Origin: Oscillospiraceae bacterium
GTDB lineage: Bacteria > Bacillota > Clostridia > Oscillospirales > CAG-272
Direction: 5' to 3'
Assembly: GCA_015063905.1 (NCBI GenBank)
Contig: SVTF01000003.1
Span: forward strand, 50,572-114,571
DNA: 64,000 nt
Shown here: piece by piece, positions 9,251-19,553 of the stretch
How positions within the stretch are numbered: position 1 is the stretch's first letter
How the letters are laid out: each line of letters begins with the position of its first letter
Program-made: the position numbers and the translations under genes
The notes under the pieces: generated by a model
The model's input: the letters and a program-made list of their open reading frames with translations, nothing else
Databases searched by the model: none
What the model was told of the DNA's origin: nothing

Positions 9251-10369
9251 TTACTTTATGTATTTTTCCACGATGGCGTCCATCTCTGCCATCTTTGCTT
9301 CCATATCGGCAACCAGCTTGAACTGATTGCGCGCTCTGTCAAGGTTGTGATCGGGATATTCAGTTCTGAAATAGACGTCGCCGTCAAGATAATCGGAAAG
9401 GAAGCGTATTCCCGTTTCATATGTGAGTATCATAGCTCCCATGGGAAGCGCTCTTATCTCGCTCTCCGAAAGGCTGCCCTCAAGTCCTTCTATAAAGCCC
9501 TTTGCGAACGCCTCGAACATATCAAGGCGGCAATACACCTTTGAAAGATCGGTCTCGTCCTCCGCGGCGCTGGATGCTCCAAAGCGGATGCTATCGCCAA
9601 AGTCGGCAAGCACGCTGCCGGGCATGACGGTATCAAGGTCGATAACGCATATTCCCTCGCCCGTTTCATGATCCATCATGATATTGTTGAGCTTGGTGTC
9701 GTTGTGCGTTACGCGCAGACTCAGTGTGCCGTTTGCGATGCCCTTGTTTATATAGGACGTGATATGCTTTCTGTCAAGCGCGAACTTTATGTCGTCGGGG
9801 ATGAGGTGCGCCCTGCCCGACCTGTTCTCCTTTATCGCCGTCAGAAGATTATCAAATCTCCATTCAGTGTTGTGGAAATTGGGAATGGACTCGTGCAGCT
9901 TGGACGCGTCAAAATCCTTGAGCTGCATCTGGAACTGACCAAACGCATACGCCACCTTTTCAAACATCTCGGCTGACTCGACTGCCATAAAGCAATCGCT
10001 GTCCTCAACGAAATCGTACATTCTCCAATACGTGCCTCTGCGGTCCACGTGTCCCCATTTACCACTCTTTGTCCAGATGACGTTGAGCGCGCGGCGTGTG
10101 GGGTCGATGCCCTTTTCCACGTATCCCTTACGTATATGCTCCGTTACTCCCACGATATTCTCCATAACCTCGTCGGGCTTTTTGAAAATATCGGTGTTTA
10201 TCATCTGCATTACGTATCTCTTTGTCTGCTCGCCGTTCTTATATGTCAGAAAATACGTGCGGTTGATGTGTCCGTTGCAGCATTCCTCTACGTGAACTAT
10301 CTCGCCCTCTACCGCAAAATGCGCAGCCGAGTTTCTTACGTCCTGCTCTGTCAAATTGAAATCTATCAT
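9251..10369 (-). CDS. nahK: N-acetylhexosamine 1-kinase-like sugar kinase (NahK family)
   Basis: This 372-residue protein has the choline kinase/APH fold. It closely follows the pattern I recall for bifidobacterial N-acetylhexosamine 1-kinase: GHINRTYFLTY near the N-terminus, LRVTHNDTKLNNIMMD with catalytic Asp224, IDLDTVMPGS, and FGDSIRFGAS. NahK phosphorylates GlcNAc or GalNAc at C1 in the lacto-N-biose/galacto-N-biose pathway. Here it sits between galE and a sugar-phosphate nucleotidyltransferase, which fits a sugar-1-phosphate product. No lacto-N-biose phosphorylase is in the window. Galactose or N-acetylhexosamine are both possible substrates. Confidence 0.85.
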   Translation of the reverse strand: MIDFNLTEQDVRNSAAHFAVEGEIVHVEECCNGHINRTYFLTYKNGEQTKRYVMQMINTDIFKKPDEVMENIVGVTEHIRKGYVEKGIDPTRRALNVIWTKSGKWGHVDRRGTYWRMYDFVEDSDCFMAVESAEMFEKVAYAFGQFQMQLKDFDASKLHESIPNFHNTEWRFDNLLTAIKENRSGRAHLIPDDIKFALDRKHITSYINKGIANGTLSLRVTHNDTKLNNIMMDHETGEGICVIDLDTVMPGSVLADFGDSIRFGASSAAEDETDLSKVYCRLDMFEAFAKGFIEGLEGSLSESEIRALPMGAMILTYETGIRFLSDYLDGDVYFRTEYPDHNLDRARNQFKLVADMEAKMAEMDAIVEKYIK

Positions 10370-10403
10370 GTCATTCTCCTACATTCATTGTTATTTAGAC
10401 TTA

Positions 10404-11303
10404 TCACCAAAGCTTTTCGGGATACTCGCCGCTCTCGATGAGCGCTCTTATCGAGGCAACCACCGCGGGCTTATCCTCGGAATAGGTCACTCCGTACCAG
10501 CAAGCCGTTGTGGGATATACCTTTACGTCGCAAAGTCCCGCGCGCATCTGCTCGTCCACCGCGAATGGCAGATAATACTCGCTCTTTTGCGCCTTGCCGC
10601 CCTCACCCTCAAGGAAACGGACAAATCCTCGCTTGAGCTCGCCAAAGATAGCAGGCGTCAAGCCCCAGCAGTTCATAGATACTATCGTATCGCCCGCAAG
10701 GTCTGTCCACTCGCCGTCCTCGCCAAGATACTGCGCGTCAGATCCGTTTGTCTTTATCTTGGTAAGCTCGGTGATGGAAGCAAGCATGCCGTCCTCCGTT
10801 GTTACGCATCTGCCGCGCGACACCGTTCCGTTCTCTGTCAGCGTGTTGCGCAAAACGTAGCCTACCATGCAGTAATTGACGCTGTCCACGCTAAGATTGC
10901 CAAGATGCTCCGCGAGCTTTCTGAAGGCGTCCCTGCCGTAAAAATCGTCCGCGTTGATAACCGCAAAGTTGTCGTCTATATATTTCTCGGCGCAAAGCAG
11001 TGCGTGAGACGTTCCCCAAGGCTTTACACGACCCTCCGGAACCGAGAAGCCCTCGGGCAGATCGTCTATCTCCTGGAACGCGTATTCAACCTTTATGTAG
11101 GGCTCCACTCTTGCGCCCACTGTTTCGCGGAATGCCTCCAGATTTTCACGTTTGATGATAAAGACCACCTTGTCAAATCCGCATTTTACCGCGTCGTAAA
11201 TGGAAAAATCGATTATAAACTCTTTGTTGTCCGTTATGGGATCTATCTGCTTTAATCCGCCGTAGCGCGAGCCCATGCCCGCCGCAAGTATTACAAGTGT
11301 CAT
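10404..11303 (-). CDS. NDP-sugar pyrophosphorylase family nucleotidyltransferase
   Basis: A 299-residue NTP-transferase fold enzyme. The N-terminal LAAGMGSRYGGLKQ signature, near residues 5-18, binds the nucleotide and pyrophosphate. VINADDFYGRDAF supplies the metal-binding Asp, and MNCWGLTPAIF follows later. It probably joins a sugar 1-phosphate to UTP. The start at 11303 is chosen because of an AGGAGAA site; the frame extends 15 codons upstream without one. It is the first gene of the leftward operon and takes the place that the uridylyltransferase GalT has in the classical galactose and lacto-N-biose operons. Substrate assignment is inference. Confidence 0.85.
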   Translation of the reverse strand: MTLVILAAGMGSRYGGLKQIDPITDNKEFIIDFSIYDAVKCGFDKVVFIIKRENLEAFRETVGARVEPYIKVEYAFQEIDDLPEGFSVPEGRVKPWGTSHALLCAEKYIDDNFAVINADDFYGRDAFRKLAEHLGNLSVDSVNYCMVGYVLRNTLTENGTVSRGRCVTTEDGMLASITELTKIKTNGSDAQYLGEDGEWTDLAGDTIVSMNCWGLTPAIFGELKRGFVRFLEGEGGKAQKSEYYLPFAVDEQMRAGLCDVKVYPTTACWYGVTYSEDKPAVVASIRALIESGEYPEKLW

Positions 11304-11358
11304 AATTTGTATTCTCCTGTACTGTTGTGACCGCCGTGTCCACAGCAATCCATCTTAT

Positions 11359-11387
11359 ATTATATATCAACTTTTTAACTTTGTAAA
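11359..11387 (-). promoter_or_regulatory. Sigma-A promoter of the sugar operon
   Basis: Read on the minus strand, TTTACA (11387-11382) and TATAAT (11364-11359) are 17 bases apart, about 55 bases upstream of the nucleotidyltransferase start. Confidence 0.7.
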
Positions 11388-11468
11388 TAGTTTTCCAAAA
11401 ATTCTTTATCAAAATACAACCGATTTTGTCATTTGAATAAATTGTGATTTATCGGGGCGAGAGGCTTT

Positions 11469-11594
11469 TAGGGGGGCGAGGGTTCCTTTTGATAAAAGCC
11501 ACCCTCGCCCCCCTATAACCCCCCACTCCCGCAAAAAACCTTTAGGGCATAGGGTTAGTGAATTTAAATTTGAAGTAATGCTTAATAAGTGGAG
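11469..11594 (-). repeat. Dispersed G/C hairpin repeat, copy 1, with AT-rich module
   Basis: A long imperfect hairpin at 11469-11515 (a TAGGGGGGCGAGGG arm with its complement) is followed by a CCTTTAGGG segment and the AT-rich module at 11541-11594. The module holds AGGGTTAGTGAATTTAAATT and TGAAGTAATGCTTAATAAG and is nearly identical to 50860-50910. The element is read on the minus strand when aligned with the copies at 13402, 50860 and 62620. Confidence 0.75.
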
Positions 11595-11932
11595 CAAATC
11601 TTATTTTTTCTCATCCCCGTTAAGCTAAACATTGATTTTGCTTTATCTATAACGGCTGGGTTCGACAATCCACCAATACAGGTTGGCTCAGCAGGCTGAA
11701 ATTTGCTTGCAAATTTCAGCGTCACCCCAATCTAGTTAGAACCCAAAGATTTAAGCGTTTTTGCGGAGCAGAATTTGCTCCGCAAATTCGAGCAAATCTC
11801 GCTTGCGAGTTTGCAATTTTTCTAAAAAGCGACCACGTCTTCCTCACATAGCACCATCTAACTCGCCGATAAATCAAAATTTGAAAAAAGAGCAAACGCT
11901 AATAACGTTTGCTCTTTTATATTTGTAGTCTG
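11595..11932. other. Intergenic stretch rich in inverted repeats, no gene seen
   Basis: No convincing ORF is present. It holds a perfect 12-bp-stem hairpin at 11695-11720, an 8-bp-stem hairpin at 11763-11783, and a near-perfect hairpin at 11792-11814 with one bulge. A repeat at 11850-11882 resembles 58120-58152. A terminator follows at 11887-11917. It may be the relic of a lost gene or a cluster of small repeats. Confidence 0.6.
11887..11917. terminator. Intrinsic terminator after the LiaF-like gene
   Basis: AAAGAGCAAACG and CGTTTGCTCTTT form a 12-bp stem with A and T runs on both sides, 15 bases after the end of the leftward LytTR/LiaF-like operon. Confidence 0.85.
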
Positions 11933-12670
11933 TCAGACTCTTTCGATCTCGATGGCGCCTATTTTGACCGAGCCCTTGATAATGAGCACGGGCGCGTCGG
12001 GCAGGGCTTGCTCGCCCTCCTCATCAACCTCCAAAGCACCGCAAACGACGTCAATATCATGCACAAGACACCATTCCTTTGGAACATATATCTCCATGCC
12101 GCCTACCTTATTGGTAACGTAAAGCGTGGCACCGCCGCGGTATTCCTCCACGTTTTCAAAGCGCACCTCAAGTCCGCCTACCTTGTTTTCAACGCGCCTT
12201 TCCATACATTCCGAGCCAAATTCCGCGCAGTCTATGTATATCTCGGACGCGCCCATCTCGTTTGTGTTGACGCAAACGCGAAAGCCGTTACCGTCACTGT
12301 CCTTTTTGCTCTTTTTTCTTTTCCGTCTGAAGCCCGAGAAAAGCATGCCAAATCCCGCGCCAAGCAGCACCGAGCAGCCAAACACCAGCCAATTGTTGAT
12401 GATATCGCCGTCCTCGATTCCGCATGCCTGCGCGATATTGCGCTCGAATATCATGAAAATAAAGCCAAGAAGAACAAAGCTCAACCATGCCTCGCCCTCC
12501 ACTATCATCGCCACCGCACCGCAAAACAGCAAGAATCCGCCCGCTATCTGCCAGAACGATACCTCGCCAAACAGATTGGTTACAGGCGCAAGCACGCCAA
12601 GCGCGTCAAGTATCAAAAGCACCGCCAAGGCTACAAAAGCCAAGCCCCAAAGTATCTTTCCAATTTTCAT
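11933..12670 (-). CDS. LiaF-like membrane protein
   Basis: A 245-residue protein with about four hydrophobic segments in the first 110 residues, a basic cytosolic linker (FRRKRKKSKK), and a soluble C-terminal domain rich in beta strands. The repeated VENKVGGLEVRFENV and VTNKVGGMEIYV segments are typical of the LiaF/YvqF C-terminal domain. LiaF-type proteins restrain cell-envelope stress regulators. Its start overlaps the stop of the LytTR gene by 4 bases (12667-12670), so the two are translationally coupled and probably work together as regulator and membrane sensor. The family assignment is firm for the C-terminal fold and tentative for function. Confidence 0.75.
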   Translation of the reverse strand: MKIGKILWGLAFVALAVLLILDALGVLAPVTNLFGEVSFWQIAGGFLLFCGAVAMIVEGEAWLSFVLLGFIFMIFERNIAQACGIEDGDIINNWLVFGCSVLLGAGFGMLFSGFRRKRKKSKKDSDGNGFRVCVNTNEMGASEIYIDCAEFGSECMERRVENKVGGLEVRFENVEEYRGGATLYVTNKVGGMEIYVPKEWCLVHDIDVVCGALEVDEEGEQALPDAPVLIIKGSVKIGAIEIERV

Positions 12671-13122
12671 TTTGAAAACCTCACTTCCTCAATCTTCTCT
12701 CTGAGTCTTTTATAGTATCCGCGCGAAAAATATGCCTTTTTCTCGCTTTTTTTAAAGGTAAGCTCGCCATTCCCCGTCAACTCGCGGCGAAGCGATGCTA
12801 TCAGCATCACGTTTGCGACGGTCGATTTGGATATGCGCACAAAATGCGAGGGCATAATATCCTCAAGCTCAAATAGCTTGTGATTGGTAACGTACCTTCG
12901 GTCTTCGGAATTTGCGTATATTTTATCGCCCTCGCTCTCAAAAAACAGTATGTCGTTTTTCGGAACGTAGTACTCCGTGCCGTTTATGTAGAGGAGTAGC
13001 TCGCCGCTTCCCTTGAGCGCGTTCTCAACCGCGCGCTCTATCTCGGTGATGACGCTATCGCGCTCGCGGCATCTTATGATGACCTCGTCGCAGTCCTCCG
13101 CCGTTTCTATCCTTATCCTCAA
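12667..13122 (-). CDS. LytTR-domain DNA-binding regulator
   Basis: This 151-residue protein lacks a receiver domain. Residues 1-45 are a short alpha/beta segment. The LytTR domain begins near YINGTEYYVPKNDILFFESE and continues through VTNHKLFELED, FVRISKSTVANV and SRGYYKRLREKI. Single LytTR proteins paired with a membrane protein are common in Clostridia and regulate their own operon. The start is a TTG at 13122 supported by a strong GGAGGTG eight bases upstream; no ATG has an equivalent site. The overlap with the LiaF-like gene supports a functional pair. Confidence 0.85.
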   Translation of the reverse strand: MRIRIETAEDCDEVIIRCRERDSVITEIERAVENALKGSGELLLYINGTEYYVPKNDILFFESEGDKIYANSEDRRYVTNHKLFELEDIMPSHFVRISKSTVANVMLIASLRRELTGNGELTFKKSEKKAYFSRGYYKRLREKIEEVRFSK

Positions 13123-13148
13123 GCCGTCCTCACCTCCGTTTCTTCGAT

Positions 13149-13177
13149 TTTAACACCTTTTTGCGATTTTGTAAAGT
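13149..13177 (-). promoter_or_regulatory. Sigma-A promoter of the LytTR operon
   Basis: Minus-strand TTTACA (13177-13172) and TAAAAT (13154-13149) have a 17-base spacer and end about 27 bases before the TTG start. Confidence 0.65.
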
Positions 13178-13401
13178 CTTTTTGCCCAAGTGGTAGATTT
13201 TTTGGGGTAAGACGCAAAAAAAACGCAGTTTTGTGTTAAAAATCCGCATTTTCGAATCAAAAAACTCTGTTTATACGTCAAAAAATCTCATCTGTTAAGC
13301 GTTCTTCTTCCTAAATTTCACAATTCCATTCCCCAAAGCCTCAAAATACGTAATTTAAAACGGAATTCTCTCAAATTATCTAAAAATCCCTGTCCTTTGC
13401 C

Positions 13402-13475
13402 CAAAAAGGTTTTGGGGGAGAAGGGGTGCAGGGGGAGAGGGCACCTTTTCCCCAAAAGGTGCCCTCTCCCCCTGC
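13402..13475 (+). repeat. Dispersed G/C hairpin repeat, copy 2
   Basis: CCAAAAAGGTTTTGGGGGAG leads into a perfect inverted repeat with 22-bp arms at 13428-13449 and 13454-13475 and a CCCC loop. It lies just downstream of prmA, which reads leftward, and could serve as its terminator. The rest of the 361-base gap (13178-13401) is AT-rich and shows no gene. Confidence 0.8.
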
Positions 13476-13483
13476 AAAAAATA

Positions 13484-14455
13484 TCATCCCAAGCTAACCG
13501 CTAACGCGCACCAGCCGTTATCGATTGATTTTTCAACTATTTTAAAACCGTTTTGCTCAAAGCAATTTACCACGTCGTCGCAGCGCTCGGCGATAATACC
13601 CGAAACCAGCAGAACGGTTTTTTGGCTCATAAACGGAGCAACGTCGGGCGTCATGCGGATAATAATATCCGCCACTATGTTGGCGCAAATTATATCGTAA
13701 CCACCCGCGATGTTTTTGACCTGCGTTAAAAGGTCACTCTGCTCGCAGCTTATCACGCCCGAAAGACCGCTTTCGGCAATGTTTTCATTAGCCACGCGCA
13801 CGCTCATCGGATCTATATCGTAAGCGCGGCAAGGGTTTGCTCCCAGCTTTGCGCCACAGATAGCCAATATTCCGCTACCCGTGCCCACGTCGAGCAGGCT
13901 CATTCCCTCCTTGACGTATTTTTGCAAAAGACCGATAATAAGCCTTGTCGTTTCATGCGTTCCCGTACCGAAAGCCATGCCTGGATCCATGGAAACGATT
14001 ATTTCTCCGTCCTGCGCCTCGTATTTTTCCCACGCGGGAACGATAACTATCCTGCCTATCTTAAAGGGCTTGTAAAACTCCTTCCACGAGTTTGCCCAGT
14101 CCTCCTCGTTGTGACCGATAAGCTCGACCTCATATTCGGAAAAGCCGCCCTTTTCAACCGCCGCGCGCAGCATTGCCGCTTTTTTCGCCGTCTCCGAGTC
14201 AAGCGGAACGAACCAAGACACCGACGCGTGCGACTTGTCGGCATTGAGTATCTTTTCGTCAATAAGGTCGCCGTAGCAGGTCTTGAGGTCGATGTCGCTG
14301 AGATCCTCGATAAGCAGATTTGTGTCAAATTCGCTCATTATCTCCACGAGCGCGTCAAGCTCGACCGTAGGCACGGTCACCTTTATCTGTTGCCACTCGA
14401 CGACGTCGCCAAAGTCGCCGCAGACGTAGTCTTTATCTACATTGTTGTTCATCAT
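13484..14455 (-). CDS. prmA: Ribosomal protein L11 methyltransferase
   Basis: A 323-residue SAM-dependent methyltransferase that methylates L11 lysines and the N-terminus. An N-terminal substrate-recognition domain (about 1-120) is followed by the Rossmann domain with [29 protein letters not shown] and the NIVADII motif near the active site. It overlaps the dnaJ stop codon by 4 bases and is the last gene of the heat-shock operon, a common arrangement in Firmicutes. The AAAGGAT upstream of the first ATG supports the start. Confidence 0.93.
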   Translation of the reverse strand: MMNNNVDKDYVCGDFGDVVEWQQIKVTVPTVELDALVEIMSEFDTNLLIEDLSDIDLKTCYGDLIDEKILNADKSHASVSWFVPLDSETAKKAAMLRAAVEKGGFSEYEVELIGHNEEDWANSWKEFYKPFKIGRIVIVPAWEKYEAQDGEIIVSMDPGMAFGTGTHETTRLIIGLLQKYVKEGMSLLDVGTGSGILAICGAKLGANPCRAYDIDPMSVRVANENIAESGLSGVISCEQSDLLTQVKNIAGGYDIICANIVADIIIRMTPDVAPFMSQKTVLLVSGIIAERCDDVVNCFEQNGFKIVEKSIDNGWCALAVSLG

Positions 14456-15582
14456 TTCTTATCCTTTTTGAAGAACGGCTTTTTCTTTGTGTAGTTATTC
14501 TCGCCGCAAGCCTCGGCAAACTGACGCAGCAGCTCCTTTTGCTTGTCGGTAAGTCCCTTGGGTATCTCCACGTTGACCGTGAAATAGAGGTCGCCGCGCC
14601 TTGTGGAATTGACTATCGGCACGCCACGTCCGCGCAAAGCGAACGTTGTTGCCGTCTGCGTTCCCTCAGGAACAGTGTACTTTTCCCTGCCCTCAAGCGT
14701 GGGTATCTCTATCTCCGCGCCAAGCGTTGCCTCTGTAACCGTAATCGGCACGTCGCAATACAGATTGTTGCCCTCGCGCCTGAACGTCTGGCTTCTGCGC
14801 ACGCTGATCATTACCAGCACGTCACCCGCGGGCCCGCCGTTTTTACCGTCGTTGCCCTCGCCGCGCATGATAAGCCCCTTGCCGTGATCTATACCCGCGG
14901 GGATATTGACCGCAAGCTTCTTGCTTACGCGCTCAAAGCCCGTGCCGCGACATTTCTGGCAAGGATTCTTGATGTATCTTCCCGTTCCGCGACAGGTATC
15001 GCACGTTGTGGTGGTCTGGAACTGCATGCCGCCAAGATTTTGCATAACTCGGCGCTGTCCGCTTCCGCGGCAGGTGGGACAGGTCTCCGCCTCTCCGCTT
15101 TCCGCGCCCGTGCCGCGACACTTGGAGCATTTTGAGTACTTTGTAAAGCTTATATCCTTTTTGCAGCCAAATACGGCTTCCTCAAAATTGATGGTGATAT
15201 CCACCTCAATATCGTCGCCTCTCTGCGGTCCGTTGCGTCGCTGCGAGCGTCCGCCACCGCCGAAAAAGCTGCCGAATATATCGCCAAGATCAACGTCAAA
15301 ACCTCCGCCGCCAAATCCGCCGAAGCCGCCAAAGCCGCCCGCACCCGAAGCAGGGTCGAACGCCGCGTGTCCGTATTGATCGTATTTTGCCTTCTTATCC
15401 GCGTCCGACAAAACCTCGTAGGCCTCGTTGACCTCCTTGAATTTTGCCTCCGCATCCTTGTTATCGGGATTGATGTCAGGATGGTATTTCTTGGCAAGCG
15501 AACGGTACGCCTTCTTTATCTCCGCCTCGCTCGCGCCCTTGCTGACTCCCAGCACTTCATAATAATCTCTTTTTTCTGCCAT
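14452..15582 (-). CDS. dnaJ: Chaperone protein DnaJ
   Basis: A 376-residue type I Hsp40. The J domain has HPD at residues 34-36. A glycine/phenylalanine-rich segment ([13 protein letters not shown]) follows, then four CxxCxGxG-type zinc repeats starting at CSKCRGTG, and the C-terminal substrate-binding domains. It stimulates DnaK ATP hydrolysis and delivers clients. There is no clear ribosome site before the ATG at 15582, and the gap to dnaK holds a hairpin repeat, so expression may be set apart from dnaK. It overlaps prmA. Confidence 0.97.
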   Translation of the reverse strand: MAEKRDYYEVLGVSKGASEAEIKKAYRSLAKKYHPDINPDNKDAEAKFKEVNEAYEVLSDADKKAKYDQYGHAAFDPASGAGGFGGFGGFGGGGFDVDLGDIFGSFFGGGGRSQRRNGPQRGDDIEVDITINFEEAVFGCKKDISFTKYSKCSKCRGTGAESGEAETCPTCRGSGQRRVMQNLGGMQFQTTTTCDTCRGTGRYIKNPCQKCRGTGFERVSKKLAVNIPAGIDHGKGLIMRGEGNDGKNGGPAGDVLVMISVRRSQTFRREGNNLYCDVPITVTEATLGAEIEIPTLEGREKYTVPEGTQTATTFALRGRGVPIVNSTRRGDLYFTVNVEIPKGLTDKQKELLRQFAEACGENNYTKKKPFFKKDKK

Positions 15583-15602
15583 GTTAGTTGATGTTTTATC
15601 GC

Positions 15603-15708
15603 AGGGAGAACCCTTTTTGCAAAACGGTTTTCCCTACACCCTCTCCCAAAACCTTTAGCACAGGTTTTAACTTATTTATACCTTTAGGGAAAGGTCGCTT
15701 GCGACCTT
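15603..15708. repeat. Hairpin repeats in the dnaK-dnaJ gap (family member, degenerate)
   Basis: Three inverted repeats follow each other. GGGAGAACC pairs imperfectly with GGTTTTCCC at 15604-15634. AAACCT/AGGTTT lies near 15649-15667. AAGGTCGC TT GCGACCTT is a perfect stem near 15690-15708. On the minus strand the order CCCTAAAGG, AAAGGTTTTGGGAGAGGG, then hairpin matches the dispersed family. In the mRNA these could attenuate or process between dnaK and dnaJ. Confidence 0.65.
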
Positions 15709-15724
15709 CCCCATATAGTTGTTA

Positions 15725-17626
<1,902 letters not shown>

Positions 17627-17651
17627 CTAAATTTATTGTTTGAAACGCGCT

Positions 17652-18245
17652 CTAATTTGCTACTGTTACCATCGCGTAGCGAATTATCTTATCGCCCTTC
17701 TTATAACCCTTTTGGAAGACCGTTACTATCTCGCCTTCCTTGTGGTTTTCGTCGTCTACCATCATCATGGCGTTGTGCATATTGGGGTCGAACGCGTCGC
17801 CCTCAGCTCCAAATGCTTCAACTCCCATTTTCGTGAGTGCTTCGGATGCGCCCTTTAGCGTCATTTCAAGTCCCTTTGCGACTGCCTCCGCTCCCGTGGC
17901 TCCAACTGCTCTTTCAAGGTTGTCTATTATGGGGAGTATGGATTTGAGCGCGTCTGCGTACGCGTCGGAGTATATTCCCTCCTTTTCCTTTGCGCTCCTC
18001 TTGCGGAAGTTGTCATATTCCGCCGCCATTCTCATATACTTGTCATTTCCCGCGGCGATCTCGGCATCCTTGTCGGCAACGGACTTTTCAAGCTCGGCTA
18101 TCTTAGCCTCCAGCTTTTTTGTCTTTTTGTCGGACTTGACCTTGCCCTTTTCGCCCTCCGTTTCGTCGGCGTTTTGCTCGGTCACGTCCTCGACCTTTGC
18201 AGCCGTCTCCTCATCGGCGGGTATCTGTGTCTTTTCCTCAGCCAT
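17652..18245 (-). CDS. grpE: Nucleotide exchange factor GrpE
   Basis: This 197-residue protein exchanges ADP for ATP on DnaK. An acidic, disordered N-terminal third is followed by a long coiled coil (about 50-100, with the family pattern AAEYDNFRKRSAKEK) and the C-terminal beta domain containing DPNMHNAMM and VFQKGYKKGDKIIRYAMVTV. It overlaps the end of hrcA by 8 bases, with its AAAGGAGG site inside hrcA. Confidence 0.96.
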   Translation of the reverse strand: MAEEKTQIPADEETAAKVEDVTEQNADETEGEKGKVKSDKKTKKLEAKIAELEKSVADKDAEIAAGNDKYMRMAAEYDNFRKRSAKEKEGIYSDAYADALKSILPIIDNLERAVGATGAEAVAKGLEMTLKGASEALTKMGVEAFGAEGDAFDPNMHNAMMMVDDENHKEGEIVTVFQKGYKKGDKIIRYAMVTVAN

Positions 18246-19317
18246 TGTTATCCTCCTTTATTTGCTCTATCTCGTCACTATCGTTGAGCAGGCTTTCAAC
18301 GTTGCCCGCCAGCCCATCGATAGTAGCAACTACCTTTGCGTAATCCATTCTTCTCGGACCTATGATTCCGATAGCTCCCAAGGTCTTTCCGTCTCTTACC
18401 ACGGGCTTGAACACAAGCGCCGAGTTGTTCATAACCTTTACCGAGCTTTCCGAACCGATAACAACGTTTACGCCATCGTTATCCGCGTCGGAAACAAGCT
18501 CCAGAATGTCGTCCTTTTTCTCGATGGCGCCAATAAGCTCGCGCAAATGCTCCTTGTTGCTGTACTCGGGGTATTGCAAGAGTCTGTCCATGCCGCTTAT
18601 CTTGAGATCGCCGCCGTCCAGCTCGTTCATGCTCTCGTAGATTATCTTGATGATGGGCGTTACTATGCCCGACTTATCTCCCATCGCGCTCTCGATGTCC
18701 ATTATTATGGGGAGCGTGATCTCGTTAGCAGTCAATCCCGACAAGTGCTGATTGAGCAGCGCGCGGAGGTCGTCCGCGTTCACTTGTGTGACGTTTATAT
18801 CAAACGTAAGGCGCTTTGTAAGCACGCTGCCGCTCTCGCTGATGAGAATGAGCAACAGACTGTGTCTGTCCACAAACACCACGTCAAACCGCTTTATCTT
18901 TACCGAGCTTGCGCGCGGCTTTATGAGAAAGCTTGTGTAATTTGTCATATTGCCCGCAAGCTTGGAGGCGGTGAGCAATATCTGGTCAAGCTCGTTCATC
19001 TTGGACTTAAGCACCTTGTTGATCTCAGTGATCTCCTTTGTGGTCATAGCGTAGCTCTCGATAAGAGAGTCAACGTAAAACCTATAGCCAAGCTCGCTTG
19101 GAACTCTGCCCGCAGAGGCGTGCGGCTGCTCCAGATAGCCGAGAGACTCAAGCTCCGCCATCTCGTTTCGTATCGTTGCCGCCGAGCAATTAAGATGCTC
19201 GTCCTGCATGACGTATTTTGAACCGACAGGCTCGCCGTCCGCGATATGCGCGTCAACTATCGCTTTTAGTATTCGCTTTTTTCGCTCACTCAATTCTGTT
19301 TTTGAGTTTTCAGCCAC
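18238..19317 (-). CDS. hrcA: Heat-inducible transcription repressor HrcA
   Basis: A 359-residue repressor of the CIRCE regulon. The winged-helix N-terminal region has LSERKKRILKAIVDAHIADG, GSKYV and CSAATIRNEMAELESLGYL, followed by the GAF-like dimerisation domain. The start is set at the GTG at 19317, which has AGAGGAGA upstream. The frame stays open to a TTG at 19356, three bases from the CIRCE element, but that has no ribosome site. It is the first gene of the operon and its own operator lies directly upstream, so the operon represses itself. Confidence 0.95.
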   Translation of the reverse strand: MAENSKTELSERKKRILKAIVDAHIADGEPVGSKYVMQDEHLNCSAATIRNEMAELESLGYLEQPHASAGRVPSELGYRFYVDSLIESYAMTTKEITEINKVLKSKMNELDQILLTASKLAGNMTNYTSFLIKPRASSVKIKRFDVVFVDRHSLLLILISESGSVLTKRLTFDINVTQVNADDLRALLNQHLSGLTANEITLPIIMDIESAMGDKSGIVTPIIKIIYESMNELDGGDLKISGMDRLLQYPEYSNKEHLRELIGAIEKKDDILELVSDADNDGVNVVIGSESSVKVMNNSALVFKPVVRDGKTLGAIGIIGPRRMDYAKVVATIDGLAGNVESLLNDSDEIEQIKEDNNG

Positions 19318-19359
19318 CGTTTTGTCTCTCCTCTCTTTTTTGTTTGCCAAAGCCAATTT

Positions 19360-19386
19360 TTAGCACTCTTTTGGGTCAAGTGCTAA
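19360..19386. promoter_or_regulatory. CIRCE operator (HrcA binding site)
   Basis: TTAGCACTC at 19360-19368 and AAGTGCTAA at 19378-19386 are separated by 9 bases. This matches the CIRCE consensus with one changed base in the right arm. It lies between the hrcA promoter and gene. Confidence 0.95.
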
Positions 19387-19397
19387 CTTACGCTAAT

Positions 19398-19426
19398 AAT
19401 ATACCCCATTTTACTGCTTTTGTCAA
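19398..19426 (-). promoter_or_regulatory. Sigma-A promoter of hrcA-grpE-dnaK-dnaJ-prmA
   Basis: Minus-strand TTGACA (19426-19421) and TATATT (19403-19398) with a 17-base spacer. The start of transcription would fall at the edge of CIRCE. Confidence 0.9.
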
Positions 19427-19463
19427 GGTGTTTTATCACATTTTTTATGAATTTTTTGTAAAC

Positions 19464-19524
19464 AGTGCTAAAAACCCGTGGGTTTTTGTTCCCCACGGGT
19501 GTTTTTTTGTTGATTTTTAGCACT
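19464..19524 (-). terminator. Terminator of the SHOCT gene framed by CIRCE-like half sites
   Basis: ACCCGTGGG/CCCACGGGT (19474-19500) with a T-run on the minus strand is the terminator core. It is flanked by an outer 11-base inverted repeat, AGTGCTAAAAA at 19464 and TTTTTAGCACT ending at 19524, whose AGTGCTAA/TTAGCACT cores equal CIRCE half sites in the opposite order. Confidence 0.75.
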
Positions 19525-19553
19525 TATCGGCAAGCGCGCGATAAAATTGCCAA

